A DNA stretch of 64,000 bases, taken from assembly GCF_028683135.1 (NCBI RefSeq), contig NZ_JAJUBB010000003.1:186001-250000 (forward strand), written 5' to 3'. Numbering within the stretch: position 1 is the first letter of the stretch; each line of letters opens with the position of its first letter. The notes under the pieces are model-generated. The model worked only from the letters and a program-made list of their open reading frames with translations, made no database searches and had not been told where the DNA came from. Of this stretch, positions 18,621-26,818 are shown one piece after another. The translations under genes were made by a program, and so were the position numbers. The DNA comes from Enterovibrio qingdaonensis (GTDB taxonomy: Bacteria; Pseudomonadota; Gammaproteobacteria; Enterobacterales; Vibrionaceae).

Positions 18621-19168
18621 GTTGAAATCCTTGTGCAATCGATATGTTGAGTTCTGATTTGATTTGGTCGTTTGTGGAGAGCTTCGGCTGCACTTTCTGT
18701 GTCGTAAACGCCATGAGATCTCACCGCTTCCAATGCTAAAGCCAGGTTTTGAGTCGCCATTGGGGTTAAACCGAGGGACAATTCCCAGCTATTACCTCGG
18801 ATGGTTAATAGCCACACGTCAGGATGTGCTTGATAGCACTGATGGCACATCGCAAGAATTGACTGAACAGAGATTGCGTGGGACGTAAAGCTATCATCAA
18901 GCTTGGGTAGAACACGTTCCATTCTATACTGTGACGTTGTCACATCCTTGGTGGCATCGACAAACAAGATACGCTTATGGCGACGAATCAAGTCTACGTC
19001 TTCAAAAAACAGCTGATAGTGACGCACCAATTTCTGATGAGAGGCGGCATCTGGCTCAATAGCATCGATAAAGGCCCAGCCTAGCCCATCGTCTTGTCGA
19101 CCAATATTTCCAATGCCGTAGATCACGTCGAAATCGTTCACGTTAATCACGTTATCTGAACTTTTCAT
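18617..19168 (-). CDS. hoxW: HoxW, maturation endopeptidase for HoxH
   Basis: Endopeptidase of the hydrogenase maturation family, expected to remove the C-terminal 24 residues of HoxH. Family signature near the start is VIYGIGNIGRQDDGLGWAF, with the metal-binding aspartates; FVDATKD follows. The start at 19168 gives MKSSDNVINV, with AAGGA upstream, and overlaps hoxH by 17 bases; a longer open frame up to 19228 lies wholly in hoxH and is less likely. The product has 183 residues. It is clearly different from HupD, so each hydrogenase has its own protease. Confidence 0.88.
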   Translation of the reverse strand: MKSSDNVINVNDFDVIYGIGNIGRQDDGLGWAFIDAIEPDAASHQKLVRHYQLFFEDVDLIRRHKRILFVDATKDVTTSQYRMERVLPKLDDSFTSHAISVQSILAMCHQCYQAHPDVWLLTIRGNSWELSLGLTPMATQNLALALEAVRSHGVYDTESAAEALHKRPNQIRTQHIDCTRIST

Positions 19169-20618
19169 CAAGTAGGCATCCTTCTGCATCGACAAGCGAA
19201 ATATGAAGCGGCATCTGCCCCATGGCATGCGTAGCGCAGCTAAGGCAGGGATCGTATGCTCGAATCCCTACTTCAATCGCGTTCATCATTCCTTCGGTAA
19301 TTTCAGGCTTTCCTGAAATCCAGTCTTGCGCGACAGATTGTACGGTTCGATTGATAACCTTGTTGTTTTGCGTCGTCGAAACAATCAGGTTCGCAAAGGT
19401 CATGTTGCCCGCTTCATCAGCCCGATAATGGTGAAGTAAAGTGCCGCGAGGTGCTTCTACGACGCCCACGCCTTCACCAGTCCAACCGCCCTGAGGAGGC
19501 GTGATAATTAAATCGTCACCTTGCAACTCTGGGTCGTTCAGCAATTCTTTTATTAATTCGGCAGAATGGAGAATTTCAATGGCTCGCGCCCAATTGGTGT
19601 GCAAGGTCATATTGTTGGACTTGCCGTTGGTGTAAGCGTGAAAACGCTCCAGAGCTTCCTGTGCCAACGGCGTGTTGTAGCGGCGCGTCACGTTCAATCT
19701 GGCCAACGGACCTACTCGGACTGAGCCTGCCTCTCTCCCCAACGCTTTGAGGTAAGGGAATTTCATGTAGCTCCAAGACTCTGTGGCTTCAGCAAAGTGA
19801 TCGAGATAGTCGTGATAATCTATCTCAAGGACAACTTGTTTGTTCTCATCGACCACCCGCATTTTGCCGTGATAGTAGTCCACGTCACCGTTGTCATCGA
19901 CAAGGCACATGTCCAAGGCTTTCACCACACCGAAATTATCGATCTCTTCTCGATGACTTTCGTGGTACTGATAAAACAGCCTTAAGGCATCTTGGGCGTA
20001 ATCAATCACTTCATCGATAGAAAGCAAGTCGTCATTCCCCTTCAGGAACTTGTCTCGCTCTTCAATGCTAAGGTTACTGTTCACACCTCCCGGAATTGAA
20101 CTGATTCCGTGCATGCGCTTACCGAGAACAGACACAATCAGTTCTTGTCCCCATTTTCGCAATTGAATGACTCGCTTCACCAGCTCAGGATTGGCCTCTG
20201 CCAAGCCCAAAACATTTCGTTTCTCGGGTGCCGATTCAATACCAAATACCATCTCTGGTGCTATTAGATAGAAATAGGCGGTAACGTGAGACTGCAACTG
20301 CTGTGCATAGTGACCCAGTCGTCGCACCTTTTCAGGTGTTGGCAACATAGATATGCCATCTTTCAATCCCACACCGACCATGTCATCTAACGCTTTAGCA
20401 CCACACAGATGGTGACTAACGAAGCAAATGCCACAGATGCGTTGCAACAGCATTGGGGCTTCCCAATACGGATGGCCCTGAATGAATTTTTCAAAACCAC
20501 GAAACTCGATCACTTGTAGTCGAGCATCCGTCACTTGGTTGTTGTCATCCAACTGCAGGGTGACTTTGCCGTGCCCTTCTATTCGTGTGACTGGGTCAAT
20601 GACCAATGTTTTGCTCAT
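19152..20618 (-). CDS. hoxH: HoxH, NiFe large subunit of NAD-reducing hydrogenase
   Basis: Catalytic subunit of the group 3d bidirectional enzyme H2 + NAD+ = NADH + H+. The protein has 488 residues. The nickel cysteines are C62 and C65 in RICGICFVSHH and C458 and C461 in DPCLSCATH. Cleavage after H464 would release 24 residues, the same length as in Cupriavidus HoxH. Other family blocks are IDPVTRIEGHGKVTLQL and VEAPRGTLLHHY. It follows hoxY by 13 bases. Confidence 0.95.
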   Translation of the reverse strand: MSKTLVIDPVTRIEGHGKVTLQLDDNNQVTDARLQVIEFRGFEKFIQGHPYWEAPMLLQRICGICFVSHHLCGAKALDDMVGVGLKDGISMLPTPEKVRRLGHYAQQLQSHVTAYFYLIAPEMVFGIESAPEKRNVLGLAEANPELVKRVIQLRKWGQELIVSVLGKRMHGISSIPGGVNSNLSIEERDKFLKGNDDLLSIDEVIDYAQDALRLFYQYHESHREEIDNFGVVKALDMCLVDDNGDVDYYHGKMRVVDENKQVVLEIDYHDYLDHFAEATESWSYMKFPYLKALGREAGSVRVGPLARLNVTRRYNTPLAQEALERFHAYTNGKSNNMTLHTNWARAIEILHSAELIKELLNDPELQGDDLIITPPQGGWTGEGVGVVEAPRGTLLHHYRADEAGNMTFANLIVSTTQNNKVINRTVQSVAQDWISGKPEITEGMMNAIEVGIRAYDPCLSCATHAMGQMPLHISLVDAEGCLLDEKFR

Positions 20619-20631
20619 GTCCTTTCTCCCT

Positions 20632-21264
20632 TTAATCGTATCGATTCACTGAGGTAGGCAAATCCACCTCACGTCCATTGACCAAATCATCCAGCACTTT
20701 GTAGATTGCATCGCCGTCTGGCGGGCACCCTGGAATGAAGTAGTCCATCTTCACAACTTCATGGGCGGGATATACTTTGGTGGTGATTTTCGGCACGTCG
20801 ACATGGGGAATCACATTCTCTGAACCAACTACCCGTGTCGGGGAGGAAATATAAGCTTCATCCAAACATTCCGTCAGCGATACCTGATTGCGCATAGCGG
20901 GTACGCCCCCCCACACGGCACAAGCACCGACGGAAATCAGGATGTCGCAATTTTCACGAAAATGTTCGAGCGTTTCGATGTTCTCGTCGTTCGCGACACC
21001 GCCTTCAATGAATCCGATCGTGCAACGTTCGGGAATCCGCTTCACGTCTGTAATTGATGAACGGGTGATGGTCACTTTATCGAGTAGTCCTAGGATACGT
21101 TCGTCCATATCCAGAAAAGAAAGCGTGCAGCCCCAACAGCCGCAGAGCCCTATCATCGCGACCTTGATTTTTCCTTCACGAAGTTGCTCACTTTCTTTAT
21201 CTAACGGGGTGCAAGGCAATTCATGAGAAAAGATTGTATTTGAATCAGTTTGTTCCATGCTCAT
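20632..21264 (-). CDS. hoxY: HoxY, small subunit of NAD-reducing hydrogenase
   Basis: Carries the 4Fe-4S cluster next to the NiFe site and passes electrons to the diaphorase HoxFU. Cluster cysteines are in IGLCGCWGCTLSF (C41/C43/C46 region), ISVGACAVWGGVP and FIPGCPPDGDAI. The protein has 210 residues, short as expected for HoxY, with no signal peptide. The start at 21264 overlaps the hoxU stop codon (ATGA). The first 30 residues are not conserved family sequence. Confidence 0.94.
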   Translation of the reverse strand: MSMEQTDSNTIFSHELPCTPLDKESEQLREGKIKVAMIGLCGCWGCTLSFLDMDERILGLLDKVTITRSSITDVKRIPERCTIGFIEGGVANDENIETLEHFRENCDILISVGACAVWGGVPAMRNQVSLTECLDEAYISSPTRVVGSENVIPHVDVPKITTKVYPAHEVVKMDYFIPGCPPDGDAIYKVLDDLVNGREVDLPTSVNRYD

Positions 21265-21965
21265 TTTCCATCACTCCCTGTTACACGGTCACGTACAGAT
21301 GCAATTTCAAATTTGCGTCTACCAATTGGGGCGTCAAAACCCACGCCTTTCTTCAAAATGCAACCAACTGGGCAGAGCTCCATTGCCTCAACCACTTGTT
21401 CATCTGGCATTTTGTCAGCCAGCATGATGTCGATATCAATCCGCGCATCTGCTCCTCGCCCATGAATATTGAATATTTTCTGCCCGCTTTCTCTATCGCG
21501 AACAAACTCAACACATCGCTGGCAAAAAATGCACCTGTCACGCTCAAGCCATATTTTTTTCGATTGAAAATCAGCTTGTGTGACAGGAAAACGGTAAGGA
21601 AATCGAGACACCATCATGCCAGTCTCATACCCGACCGCTTGTAAATCGCAACGCCCGCTTTTTTCACAACTTGGGCAGTTGTGCTTACCTTCAACAAACA
21701 ACATTTCTATCAGAGCCTTGCGAATATCCCGTGTTTCAGGTTCATTCACTTCCGCCACCATCCCATCAGTTACCGGGACTGTGCATGAGGCGGCGTTATT
21801 GCCGTTGACTTTGCAGGTGCACACTCGACAGGTACCGAGACAAGGTTTACCGCGTTGATAGCATAGAGTTGGGATATAAACGTCGTTGTCAGCCGCCACA
21901 TCGACCAGCATTTGATTCTCTTCTGCGGTGATGCTTTTTCCGTCGATCGTTAACGTGATCTTCAT
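21261..21965 (-). CDS. hoxU: HoxU, diaphorase iron-sulfur subunit
   Basis: NuoG-N-terminus-like electron wire between HoxF and HoxY. A plant-type 2Fe-2S motif is at C35, C46, C49 and C61 (LGTCRVCTCKV). Next comes the His-Cys 4Fe-4S motif HNCPSCEKSGRCDLQ, followed by two ferredoxin-type motifs, CIFCQRC and the ELCPVGCIL region. Length 234 matches other HoxU proteins. It overlaps hoxF by four bases. Confidence 0.95.
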   Translation of the reverse strand: MKITLTIDGKSITAEENQMLVDVAADNDVYIPTLCYQRGKPCLGTCRVCTCKVNGNNAASCTVPVTDGMVAEVNEPETRDIRKALIEMLFVEGKHNCPSCEKSGRCDLQAVGYETGMMVSRFPYRFPVTQADFQSKKIWLERDRCIFCQRCVEFVRDRESGQKIFNIHGRGADARIDIDIMLADKMPDEQVVEAMELCPVGCILKKGVGFDAPIGRRKFEIASVRDRVTGSDGK

Positions 21966-23794
21966 TTCGATACCTCCACAGTCTGGGTGGTTTCAGTTCC
22001 CTGAAGCGTGTCTGTCGCCACGGTAAATTCATGTAACGCAGCATTGAGGTCGAAAGAGGCTAAAAGCGGCCCATTCTGCTCAACCAGTTTTTGCTTATAT
22101 TCTTCAGGGAAGGCCTGCAGCGAGGTAAGAATTGGCTTGGGCGAGGTCGTTCCCAGACCACAGCGGCTTGCGCCACGAATGATCTTTGACCATTCAAAGA
22201 TCTCATCAAGATCCTGTTCAACGGCCCGACCCTCGATGATCAGTGAGACTTTGTTATAGAGTTCAACATTACCTGCTCGACAAGGCGTACATATACCGCA
22301 CGACTCTTCGACAAAGAAATGGATAAACTGCCTGACAATATCGAGAAGGTTTCGCTCATAACTAAACACCATAAGAGAACCGTTACAGGAAAGGTCGTTG
22401 TAAGAAAAGACGCGGTTTTCATCTTTCGCTACCGAGACGCACTCACCTGAAGGACCACTAATCTGCGCAACACGCGGATTTTTTGCGCCGACCAACTCCA
22501 AGACATCTTTTAGCGTGACTCCCCACTCGATTTCATAGACGCCGGGTTTCTCCACATCACCTGAAACACTGATTAATCGCGTACCTGCTGATTCTGCGGT
22601 TCCCATCGCTTCATACCATCGAGCACCTTGCTCAAATATGCGCGCGACATTGGCCAGTGTTTCCACATTATTGACAGCCGTTGGGCATCCTTTAAATCCT
22701 TGATGAACGGGAAACGGAGGTTTCACGCGAGGCGTTCCGCGCTTTCCTTCACACGATTCGATCAAGGCAGATTCATCGCCGCAGATGTACGCACCTGCGC
22801 CTAGCTGGATTCTGATATCGAAGTGGTAATTCGGATTTCCACCGACCCCAGTGCCAAGAAGGCCACGCTCTCTAAGAGACAATAAGGTGGTTTCGAGATA
22901 AGGCACGAGATAGCGATATTCATAGCGAAGGTAGAGAATACCTTCTCGTGCGCCGATGGCATGCCCTGCGATGATCATTCCGGCAAATACTTGTTCAGGA
23001 CACTTCGTCAATATCACGCGATCTTTAAATGTGCCTGGTTCACCTTCATCGGCGTTACAGATAACGTATTTCGTTTCTCCTACAGCGTCATGGCAAAGTC
23101 GCCATTTTAGCCCCGCAGAAAACCCCGCCCCGCCTCGGCCTCTAAGCTTGGACGTGCTTGTGGCGTCAATGACTTCCATGGGCAATAGTGTGACAGCGTC
23201 ACGTATCACGCTATCTATGTCTAACGGTTCGCCGAAAAATATGGGGCCGGATTGGCGAATATTCGCATCAATCAGACCATCTATATACGCTAGAGAATGT
23301 TCTGGATGGTCATCAGGATTGGCTAACGCTTCAGGGGAAACGCCAGATTTAAACGCCGCAATGAGCATTTTAATTTTGTCCGGTGTTAAATCGGTAAAAG
23401 GTATGCCGTTAACCAACATAGCAGGCTCTTGGTCAGACAATCCGATGCATTGCGTATCGTAAAGCCCAAACGCACCATCTTCACTCACTTCGCCAAACTG
23501 ACATCCCGTCGCGTCTTCCAGTGCCGCTTTGACATCGTCATAGCCTTTCATCCTCGCGATGACCGTATCAGCCAGATAAATCGTGTTTTTCCCAGCTGGC
23601 GAGTCGTGCAGGAAGTGATAAAAAGAAAGTGTTTCTCTTACGTCTAAAGGAGAAAGATTTAACCCCGACGCCAGTGCATTCACCGAGCTATCTGAGATAA
23701 ATCCTTCCGTCTCTTGTATCGCTATTAGCATGTCTATTAGCCTTTCTCGGCGGTATAAATAGCGCGACAAGAGTGCTTCTACGTTATTGCTCAT
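21962..23794 (-). CDS. hoxF: HoxF, NAD-binding diaphorase subunit (NuoE-NuoF fusion)
   Basis: Binds NAD+, FMN and a 4Fe-4S cluster. Residues 1-150 resemble NuoE and the rest NuoF. The nucleotide-binding part shows LRGRGGAGFSAGLKW and GAGAYICGDESALIESCEG; the cluster cysteines are in ESCGICTPCRAG and the later RCGLGTTSPKP. The NuoE-like half is odd: of the four classical 2Fe-2S cysteines only C116 (DTQCIGLS) seems present, with the first pair replaced in YLADTVIARMKG and the fourth by a serine. So that cluster is probably absent. No separate hoxE is present. First gene of its operon. Confidence 0.94.
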   Translation of the reverse strand: MSNNVEALLSRYLYRRERLIDMLIAIQETEGFISDSSVNALASGLNLSPLDVRETLSFYHFLHDSPAGKNTIYLADTVIARMKGYDDVKAALEDATGCQFGEVSEDGAFGLYDTQCIGLSDQEPAMLVNGIPFTDLTPDKIKMLIAAFKSGVSPEALANPDDHPEHSLAYIDGLIDANIRQSGPIFFGEPLDIDSVIRDAVTLLPMEVIDATSTSKLRGRGGAGFSAGLKWRLCHDAVGETKYVICNADEGEPGTFKDRVILTKCPEQVFAGMIIAGHAIGAREGILYLRYEYRYLVPYLETTLLSLRERGLLGTGVGGNPNYHFDIRIQLGAGAYICGDESALIESCEGKRGTPRVKPPFPVHQGFKGCPTAVNNVETLANVARIFEQGARWYEAMGTAESAGTRLISVSGDVEKPGVYEIEWGVTLKDVLELVGAKNPRVAQISGPSGECVSVAKDENRVFSYNDLSCNGSLMVFSYERNLLDIVRQFIHFFVEESCGICTPCRAGNVELYNKVSLIIEGRAVEQDLDEIFEWSKIIRGASRCGLGTTSPKPILTSLQAFPEEYKQKLVEQNGPLLASFDLNAALHEFTVATDTLQGTETTQTVEVSK

Positions 23795-23965
23795 TGCTTA
23801 CTCCTTTCTGCTTCTTCCTGATGCTGTGCGTAAGGTATACAACGTCAGCGTGAGCGGATTTTGGTAAAGCTGCGCCTTCCCCGTAATGGGAGGCTTTTCT
23901 GGATAGATTTATATTTATTGTTTTGTGTGCGTACTTTTTGGATTTGAATCGTGCTTTTTTGTAAC

Positions 23966-23981
23966 AGCAATGATGATGCCA
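23966..23981 (-). promoter_or_regulatory. Sigma-54 promoter of the hox operon
   Basis: On the minus strand the site is TGGCATCATCATTGCT, which fits TGGCAY-N5-TTGCW at every defined position. Transcription would start near 23954, leaving a leader of about 160 bases before hoxF. The 485-base gap between hoxF and the transketolase gene contains no convincing gene: it holds this promoter, possible activator sites (24066-24102) and the transketolase terminator hairpin. A 76-codon frame over 23784-24014 crosses the promoter and has no family features. Confidence 0.8.
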
Positions 23982-24065
23982 ACTGTGAGTGATTTTTTTT
24001 GCTTTAAAATACAATAAATTACATATGTGGCGTAAAAAAAGTTATTGCGACTGATCTTAAGTAAG

Positions 24066-24102
24066 TTTCCAGTTATCACTAAGAGTGGTTAGTTGTTTTC
24101 CA
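24066..24102. promoter_or_regulatory. Possible HoxA upstream activator sites before hoxF
   Basis: TTTCCAGTT at 24066-24074 and TTTCCAGC from 24097 are spaced 31 bases apart, close to three helical turns. They lie 85-120 bases upstream of the hox -24 element. The same TTTCCAGTT string occurs upstream of the hyp sigma-54 promoter. I infer binding by HoxA; no such site is proven here. Confidence 0.4.
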
Positions 24103-24219
24103 GCAACTTGGCTGTTAAATGAAGCTCACGGCAAAAGTCTTTAAGGGGAAGAGGGATTGATCTCGATGGAGAGAAATTTGGTAAACCGAGGAGAAATTTA
24201 ATAGACAGAGGAAACAAGC

Positions 24220-24250
24220 GGAGAGCAGAAACGCGGACGTTTCGCTCTCC
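24220..24250 (-). terminator. Hairpin after the transketolase gene
   Basis: A 13-base-pair hairpin with one bulged base: GGAGAGC(A)GAAACG (24220-24233) pairs with CGTTTCGCTCTCC (24238-24250), with a CGGA loop. It lies about 30 bases past the transketolase stop codon. There is no clear T run, only GCTTGTTTCC on the minus strand, so it may end transcription weakly or protect the mRNA 3' end. Confidence 0.55.
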
Positions 24251-24279
24251 CCCCCATTGAAAGATACCTTCGCGTTACA

Positions 24280-26364
24280 CTATGAATTGAAACGCTGTTC
24301 GGCTTTATTAACAATGTTTTCAATCGTTAGTCCAAAGTGTGCGTAAAGCTGATCGGCGGGGGCCGACTCACCAAATGAGTCAATACCAATAGCTACACCT
24401 TTGTTACCGAGGTATTTGTGCCAGCATAAAGTCGATCCCGCTTCGATTGACACCCGGCAATCGACATGTGATGGAAGGACTTCTTCTTTGTACTGGTCAT
24501 CCTGGCAATCAAACACGTCATTACAGATGAAAGACACGACTCTGGCTCGGATGGACTTTCTGTTTAGTAATATGGCCGCTTCAACCGCTAAAGTAACTTC
24601 TGAACCGGTGGCGAGAAGAATGACGTCAGGATCTTCATGTAACGCTCCTTCATGTTCCCTCAAAATGTATCCACCTCGATGAATCAAAGGCAATTGATCT
24701 GCACGTCGTAATTGATATGGCAAACTTTGGCGAGACAAAACGAGGATATGAGGACCACTGTTATCTTCTATTGACGCCTTCCATGCCACCGCGGTTTCTA
24801 CACTATCGCATGGACGCCAAACCTTAACGCTTGGCATTGCCCTAAAGCTAGTAAGGTGCTCAATTGGCTGGTGGGTTGGTCCATCTTCACCGAGTCCTAT
24901 CGAATCATGTGTAAACACGAATACAGCGTGAATTTTTGATAGTGCCGCAATCCGAATCGCGTTCCGCATATAGTCAGAAAAAACCAAAAACGTTGCGCAG
25001 TAAGGGATAAACCCGCCATGAAGTGCGAGGCCATTGGCAATTGCCCCCATCCCAAACTCTCTGACACCAAAGCGAATGTAGTTTCCTTCAGGAGTGAGTG
25101 GAGTGTTATCCAATGCGCCCTGCCAAAAGGTATTGTTAGAGGGGCTTAAATCAGCAGAACCGCCAATAATTTCAGGTAACGGAGGGCCGATAGCGTTCAA
25201 AACCTGTTGTGAAGATTGTCGGGTTGCCAGACTTTCTGCAGCAAGCGCAGTGTCTGTAATCAGAGACTCAGTATTCGCAGACCACGACGCTGGTAATTGT
25301 GAGTCGAGCCGACGAAGAAACTCGTTGGCAAGCTCGGGATGCTGTTCGCTATAGGTAGAAAATGTTGAATGCCAAAGATTTTCCCTAAGCTCCCCCTGCT
25401 CTTTATCATCCCAATATGTTTTTGTTTTCAATGGAATTTCAAATGGACCGTCACGCCAACGCAACGCATTTCTTGTTTCTCTAATGTCCACTTCTCCTAG
25501 CGGAGAACCATGGATCCCATGTGTGCCTTCTTTGGTTGGTGAGCCTTTTCCTATAACGGTTTTACAACAGATTAATGTTGGCTTATCGGCTTCAGCCTGC
25601 GCATTCCGAATGGCTTCTCTGATAGCGTGATGATCGTGCCCATCGACCTCTTCAATAACATTCCAGCCGTATGACCGGAAACGCTCTGGCGTGTTGTCCG
25701 TTAGCCATCCCTCAACATTGCCATCTATCGAAATACCGTTATCGTCATAAAAAGCAATGAGCTTTGATAGCTTCCACGTCCCTGCTAAAGAGCATACTTC
25801 ATGGGATATCCCTTCCATCAAGCATCCGTCACCAAAGAAGACGTAGGTGTAGTGATCGACAATATCAAAACCTGGTCGATTGAATTGCGCAGCCAGCGTT
25901 TTTTCAGCCAATGCCATGCCAACCGCATTCGCTAACCCTTGTCCCAATGGGCCTGTTGTTGTTTCAACGCCCGGCGTTACTCCTACTTCGGGATGGCCCG
26001 GCGTGTTCGCGCCCAATTGTCTAAAACGTTTTAAATCATCAACCGACACCTCGTAACCGGTCAGGTGTAACAAGCTATATAACAAACAAGAAGCATGGCC
26101 ATTCGAAAGTACAAATCGGTCTCTGTTGGCCCAAGATGGATTTGATGGATTGTGTTTTAAAAACTCACGCCAAAGTACAGTCGCAATATCAGCCATTCCC
26201 ATTGGCGCACCGGGATGACCAGAATTGGCGTTCTGTACCATATCAACGGCAAGAATTCTTAATGCATTTGAACAATCATTGTGAATTTCATTTGATGATT
26301 CATTTAAACGATGAGTTTCTTCCTGAGGTAAAAGTTCGTGAGCGACATGCGTATTACTATTCAT
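24280..26364 (-). CDS. cbbT: Transketolase
   Basis: Thiamine-diphosphate enzyme that moves two-carbon units between sugar phosphates, needed to regenerate RuBP in the Calvin cycle. The protein has 694 residues. Family blocks seen: [57 protein letters not shown], the thiamine-diphosphate region [13 protein letters not shown], and [20 protein letters not shown]. About 30 extra residues precede the usual start. The surrounding cbb genes suggest a dedicated Calvin-cycle copy (cbbT) separate from a housekeeping tktA; the enzyme family itself cannot tell these apart. Transcribed away from cbbO. Confidence 0.93.
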   Translation of the reverse strand: MNSNTHVAHELLPQEETHRLNESSNEIHNDCSNALRILAVDMVQNANSGHPGAPMGMADIATVLWREFLKHNPSNPSWANRDRFVLSNGHASCLLYSLLHLTGYEVSVDDLKRFRQLGANTPGHPEVGVTPGVETTTGPLGQGLANAVGMALAEKTLAAQFNRPGFDIVDHYTYVFFGDGCLMEGISHEVCSLAGTWKLSKLIAFYDDNGISIDGNVEGWLTDNTPERFRSYGWNVIEEVDGHDHHAIREAIRNAQAEADKPTLICCKTVIGKGSPTKEGTHGIHGSPLGEVDIRETRNALRWRDGPFEIPLKTKTYWDDKEQGELRENLWHSTFSTYSEQHPELANEFLRRLDSQLPASWSANTESLITDTALAAESLATRQSSQQVLNAIGPPLPEIIGGSADLSPSNNTFWQGALDNTPLTPEGNYIRFGVREFGMGAIANGLALHGGFIPYCATFLVFSDYMRNAIRIAALSKIHAVFVFTHDSIGLGEDGPTHQPIEHLTSFRAMPSVKVWRPCDSVETAVAWKASIEDNSGPHILVLSRQSLPYQLRRADQLPLIHRGGYILREHEGALHEDPDVILLATGSEVTLAVEAAILLNRKSIRARVVSFICNDVFDCQDDQYKEEVLPSHVDCRVSIEAGSTLCWHKYLGNKGVAIGIDSFGESAPADQLYAHFGLTIENIVNKAEQRFNS

Positions 26365-26818
26365 GTATAAATATCCTTTTTAAGCATCTAAAACGCTAAT
26401 AAATATGAAGTTAAATTCGTATTCAGTCATTGATAGTTCGTTATTGATATATTTTTAATAGATAATTGAATAGCAACACGCTAATCACCACGCTTAGAAC
26501 AAGCCAATCAGTTTTCCTTTACGATCTAATCAATCATTCTTATCCGACGCTCAGCGATCACCAAAAAATTGAACTTATCATCATGTTTTATTGAGGATTT
26601 AGACACTCCGGCTTCGATGTACACTTATCTCCGGAGCGTGCTTCAATATTTTTGCTTATTATTGCCATAAGAAAACACAGTTGTATTTAGAGCAACTTGC
26701 TGAGATGGTATAAGCCTTGTGCTAGATATTAAGAACATCCCTCAACGCCAAAAACCAAAGAAAATACTGTAAAAATATGACGTTATTATGGAGTGGTAAA
26801 AATACAGAGGCGAATATA
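26365..26818. promoter_or_regulatory. Divergent control region between transketolase and cbbO
   Basis: A 454-base AT-rich gap between two divergent genes, so it should hold both promoters and possibly CbbR sites. The clearest structure is an inverted repeat, ACACTCCGG (26603-26611) and CCGGAGCGT (26631-26639), matching in eight of nine positions with 19 bases between. No T run follows, so it reads more like an operator than a terminator. I found no sigma-54 site with correct spacing here. Confidence 0.45.

Noticed and set aside
23784-24014. 76-codon minus-strand frame overlapping the hoxF start
   Set aside because: It covers the sigma-54 promoter, is rich in Lys and His by chance of AT-rich DNA, and shows no family features.
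26627-26670. Possible sigma-54 promoter before transketolase
   Set aside because: TGGCA is present on the minus strand but the GC of the -12 element is one base too close.
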